A stretch of 64,000 bases of DNA. It comes from Certhia americana. Its lineage: Eukaryota; Chordata; Aves; Passeriformes; Certhiidae. Where the stretch lies: NCBI GenBank assembly GCA_018697195.1, contig CM031857.1, positions 59,125,472-59,189,471 on the forward strand, in the 5' to 3' direction. This document shows positions 60,349 through 64,000 of the stretch, one piece after another (position 1 is the first letter of the stretch; each line of letters begins with the position of its first letter). The notes under the pieces are model-generated. The model made no database searches. It saw nothing but the letters and a program-made list of their open reading frames with translations, and was not told the DNA's origin. The position numbers and the translations under genes are program-made.

Positions 60349-63300
60349 GGACATGGGGGGCTGTAAACATACACCTCCATGAGTTGGCAGCATCCTCATT
60401 TATCTGGCTGCCTCTGTTTTGCTCAGTGAACAGCAGCATCTGGTAGTACTTCACTCTGCTATTCACAAGAAGCTGCAGCCAGAGCCACAGAAGAATGTGA
60501 GAGTGCAAGTCAACTCTATGAGCTACACCTGAAATGTTTGAGAATTGACAGATCTGTACCACACCTGTGATGACTTAATTAGGCTAGCATACATAACAAC
60601 AAGGAGTAAAAGCAAATTCTCCAGATGTTCTGGGAATATACATGCGAGTAACTGTACTGTCATCTTTCATTACATCTGTTAGCTGGATTAAGATACCAAA
60701 TGCAAGATAACATGCTATATTCTCACCTTTTCCTTGAAGTTTTAACCAAGTCTAAATGTAATTAATGGGCTTCATGCAAGTAATAGACAGTTGTTGTGAT
60801 GAGAGTAAGAATCAGACAGATATGGAATGAAAACCCTCTGATTCTCTTTTTTTTACAGGTGAAAAAGACAGTTGACTTGAAGGCTAGATTGCAAGGAGAC
60901 CTTGTAACACTAACTCTCACAACACGTTCTTGGGGATCTAAAGTAAACTAGTTTCCTAGGATCTCTCAGTAGTTTACAGAGAATGAAATGCATCACCAAT
61001 GAATAGTTCAAAGCAGAAACAAAACTCATTTCTTAAGTACAATCCATAGCCTTTAGTAAAATACCTTGACTCTCTATACAATGCACAAGGAGGATTAGAT
61101 GGGATTCAGAACAGACAGCATGCTGTGCAAGATTTATATAATAGAGAAGGTCAAGACTTAAATCCTGCACTTACGTCAGACCAGGTTTATAACTCAGAAA
61201 CCTCTCCTGCACTAATGCAATGTGTTCCTCCCTTCAAAATATCAGGCACCTGTTCCTTGTAAAACATAGAGGTCAGGGGATTCTGTTTCTACTGTTTAAG
61301 TGGGATTTAGACTGAAGGAATTAAAGTCCAAGTAACTGGCTGTGAAAGGCTGAGGAATCTTTACATTTTTGTCACTGTGTTACTTTGCAGAAACAAATGT
61401 GGAATGAACTGGGCTAGAGAGTAAAAGTGGAATCCCAGTGACTGATGAAAGATAGGCCATTTACCTCTTGACCCCATCCCCAAGGACTGTTATAGTGCTA
61501 TATAAATCAAAAAGTGAATGAAGCCATAAAAAGGCCTGGCAGCCAAGATCAAAACTAATCTTTTAAAATTTTAGCCCCCTCTGAAATGTCACTTAGGGTG
61601 CTTGCTCTTTCCACTGCCATGCATCTGCTTGGCAGAACTCATTGCCTCTTGACATCAGGAGTTCCCTATTTTCTCCTTTTTTTCAGCCTATGTTTAAGAC
61701 TGATTTGTTTTCATTGACTTTTAACTGACATTAGCTAATTATTAACTCTGCAGGACAGATTAAATTTTAATTTTAATGTCATTGTAAAACACCATGAGCT
61801 GCCTCAGCATGATAAGATTCTATAAAAGTTTAAACTGTTGTTTTAAGTTAGCCACCTGTTCAAAACATTAAAAATCTACACATTTAAATCAATCACACTG
61901 CACTGGATGCCCCATCAAGGCTAATGTTGATAAATTACACTCTTAGCTCTAGTAGATATAGAGTCATTATTCTCCAGAATAGCAATATATTGGACTTTAT
62001 TTTGTATGGTTTTATTTGGGACTGCAGTGTCATTTCACAAAATCCTTAATACATTCCAATGCGTATTTTCCAACCTGATAAATTGCTCAGTGATTATCCT
62101 GGCTAAACAGTACTTTTGAGTTTCTGTCAGGCACATGAGAGTGCTGGAGAGTAGTGTTCCAAAAAAGGAGTTCATGGAAGTACTTTGGACCAGATCAGAA
62201 CTGGGTAAGATGATAAAACCCCCTATACTCTGGACAAAACAGATGAATCTGCAGGTTGAAACAAATGAGATTTTTGTCTTAGGTGTGGTATACAGATAGG
62301 AAAAAAAAGTCACTTCTTCTGGATTTTCTACCTATAAAACAGAGCTAATATTTTCCCATGCCTGTATTTTCTCTTCCCATAGTAAGTTTACTTGTATAAG
62401 CACTATTTCTTATCAAAAGCAAGATGGTTCTTTCTATAGCTCAGATAAAGGAAAGCAACACATTTAAGCTGCATTTAGTAGACCTAGTTTTGCAGTCATG
62501 GATCTGACTTTTCTACCTCTTCTTTTTGTGATCAGAAAAGTTTTAGAAGTAAGCCAGAAGACACAGACTTCATAATTTTATTATAATTGAAACAATCTTC
62601 AGCAATCCTGCAGCTGAATGACCTCTACATCTCATTCATTATTTTCATTTGGAAGAATATAAATTCTTTCTAGCAGCACACAAAAAAGCTGCATTGGCTG
62701 AGACAGGTGATAGCAAACTCTTCAGTTTCCCTTTGTAATATGCCCCTGCCGATTCCTAGTCTAGGAATTCAGTGAAAGACTCCCCGAAGAGATCAATTTT
62801 TAACTTTGTTGTTGAGGAGGGCAAAAATGTTCAAGAGGATTTAGCTGAATGCACGAGGCTTAGCACGGGTTTACCACCCATAGCCATCTAGGACCGTGCT
62901 CCTGCACATGATGTCTGTGCGTAAGAACCTGTGCCCTGACAGTGATTAGTAGTATCAGTGTAGCTTCAGGATGACAGAGGAACAGGGTGCTGTACACAGG
63001 TCGTGAAATTAAGGGACACAAACTGCCTTGCAGCCGTGCAGATGAAAGCAAGCTTGCTCTGGAGCGTGCTCCTGGTGCCCCCCGGCACAGCTCTACACCC
63101 TGCACGTCTGGAGGATCTGTGTGTTGCTGCTACAAACACAACGTGTAATTACTACTTTTATAAATTTTCAGTTCAAAGTGTTTATAAAAATGAAGTCTAT
63201 GATACATCTGTCTGCCTCTGAGTGCTGTTCTAACATTTTAACATCTGTGACTACATGCTGCATGTCATGAGATGCTCTATGAGTTTTTCAAGTGCCATGT

Positions 63301-64000
63301 TGCCATGACCCAGAACATGGCAAAGAGGAGATTAAGTAGAAGAGAAAATCAAATTCTAGTGCCCATGCCTTGCCTCTAAAACTCCCATTCGTTCAAATAA
63401 GACTTTTCTAATTCTGACTAAAAATCAGTTAAATTAAGCTGTTAAATGATTCAAACAAATTCCAGATTGCAGGCAGGTGGTGAGGAAATTCTTAATATCT
63501 AATGGAAATTCTTAATATCTAAACACACTTTCTTCCAAATATAGTCATCTGAAACTGAAAAACATAAAGGTATCTTTATTTGCACATGTAATTTTTGCTT
63601 GTCTCTTTCTGTTTGAAATTTCTTCAGTAACTTAGAAAGCTAAATACTCTTTGACCTTTTTTTTTCACAGATGTATGTGAAGTATTTCTGCCCTAACATT
63701 TCTCTACAAAACAATTTTGTGTAAGCTACAAGAGTTACCACAACAAAGGGGATCATGGAGACCTGATATACTGTGTCATCTGTCATTTCTGACAAATGTA
63801 AATGCAAGAATAAAATCCTTGGTAAAAAATAAGAACATATGAGTCAGGGTTGAGTGAAAGGGCATCAAATGCTCTAGTTCCTGCTGCTTTTTCTTTACTT
63901 GTGTTGTTTTTCTCTGATTTATCTGCATAGTGTAGTTTTTGTTAGAGGAAAAAATGTTCAACAGCTGAAGAGAGGTGAGGCAGATGTACTCCAGTATTCC
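60349..64000. other. Unassigned DNA to window end
   Basis: I see no recognised gene or repeat family. The stretch 62850-63130 is less AT-rich with several CpG and supports short frames on both strands (72 codons plus, 81 codons minus). None has a recognisable domain, and the plus frame's hydrophobic start is not sufficient to call an exon. Confidence 0.58.
63484..63523. repeat. 20-bp direct tandem duplication
   Basis: The unit starting GGAAATTCTTAATATCTAA occurs twice in tandem (63484-63503 and 63504-63523), differing only in the last base. It is probably a recent slippage or template-switch duplication. Confidence 0.93.

Noticed and set aside
58486..60562. Open frames of 79-126 codons near 58.5 and 60 kb
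   Set aside because: The 60-kb frames lie within or across the ERVK-like LTR, and the 58.5-kb frame has no recognisable domain or conserved motif.
63003..63221. 72-codon frame with a hydrophobic, signal-peptide-like start
   Set aside because: No clear splice donor with a following exon, no recognised protein family, and an equally open frame on the other strand.

Overview
This window reads as vertebrate nuclear DNA from a bird. It is AT-rich and gene-poor. Its recognisable content is the usual avian repeat set: CR1 LINE fragments, all cut off at the 5' side and several ending in the characteristic TTCTATGATTCTATGA-type 3' terminus; endogenous-retrovirus long terminal repeats (LTRs) without internal genes; and short microsatellites. 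I see no bacterial or viral gene organisation, no tRNA or rRNA, and no convincing protein-coding exon. The longest open frame (167 codons, minus strand, 2584-3087) is the decayed C-terminus of a CR1 reverse-transcriptase protein. The window is best read as intergenic desert or the inside of a very large intron; the sequence alone does not separate these. A passerine or other neoavian bird is plausible from the LTR families, but this rests on recollection, not on a search.

Layout. 1-15 kb: unassigned AT-rich DNA with two CR1 fragments of one subfamily in opposite orientation (2512-3224 minus; 7735-8026 plus) and a (GTTT)n tract near 12.9 kb. 15.4-19.8 kb: the densest repeat cluster, with a CR1 (15435-16136), an LTR of one family (16426-16855), and a nested structure in which a complete 770-bp solo LTR (18716-19485) sits inside an older LTR of another family and is flanked by a perfect 5-bp target-site duplication, GTAGG. 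The older LTR breaks off into a tiny CR1 antisense scrap at 19784-19825. 19.8-28.2 kb: unassigned, with simple T-rich tracts. 28.3-31.1 kb: a minus-strand solo LTR (28288-28703) with TATA box and poly(A) signal, a CR1 with an internal deletion (28861-29659), and a second, less certain minus-strand LTR (30756-31062). 34.8-35.3 kb: an internally deleted plus-strand copy of the same LTR family as the outer LTR at 18.2 kb. 36-47 kb: the longest stretch without a recognisable element. 47.4-48.3 kb: an old CR1 still showing reverse-transcriptase motifs. 49.8-50.6 kb: a third copy of the 18.2-kb LTR family, nearly full length. 54-57 kb: homopolymer tracts and an unusual pyrimidine-rich minisatellite ending in a perfect hairpin. 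57.9-60.3 kb: two related ERVK-like solo LTRs in inverted, divergent orientation 1.8 kb apart, the second with a perfect 6-bp target-site duplication, GCAGGG. 60.3-64 kb: unassigned.

Nothing here works together as a gene system; the window records successive retroelement insertions. The main functional potential lies in the solo LTRs, which keep visible promoter and polyadenylation motifs, and in the inverted LTR pair as a possible rearrangement substrate. I found no support for a new coding system.
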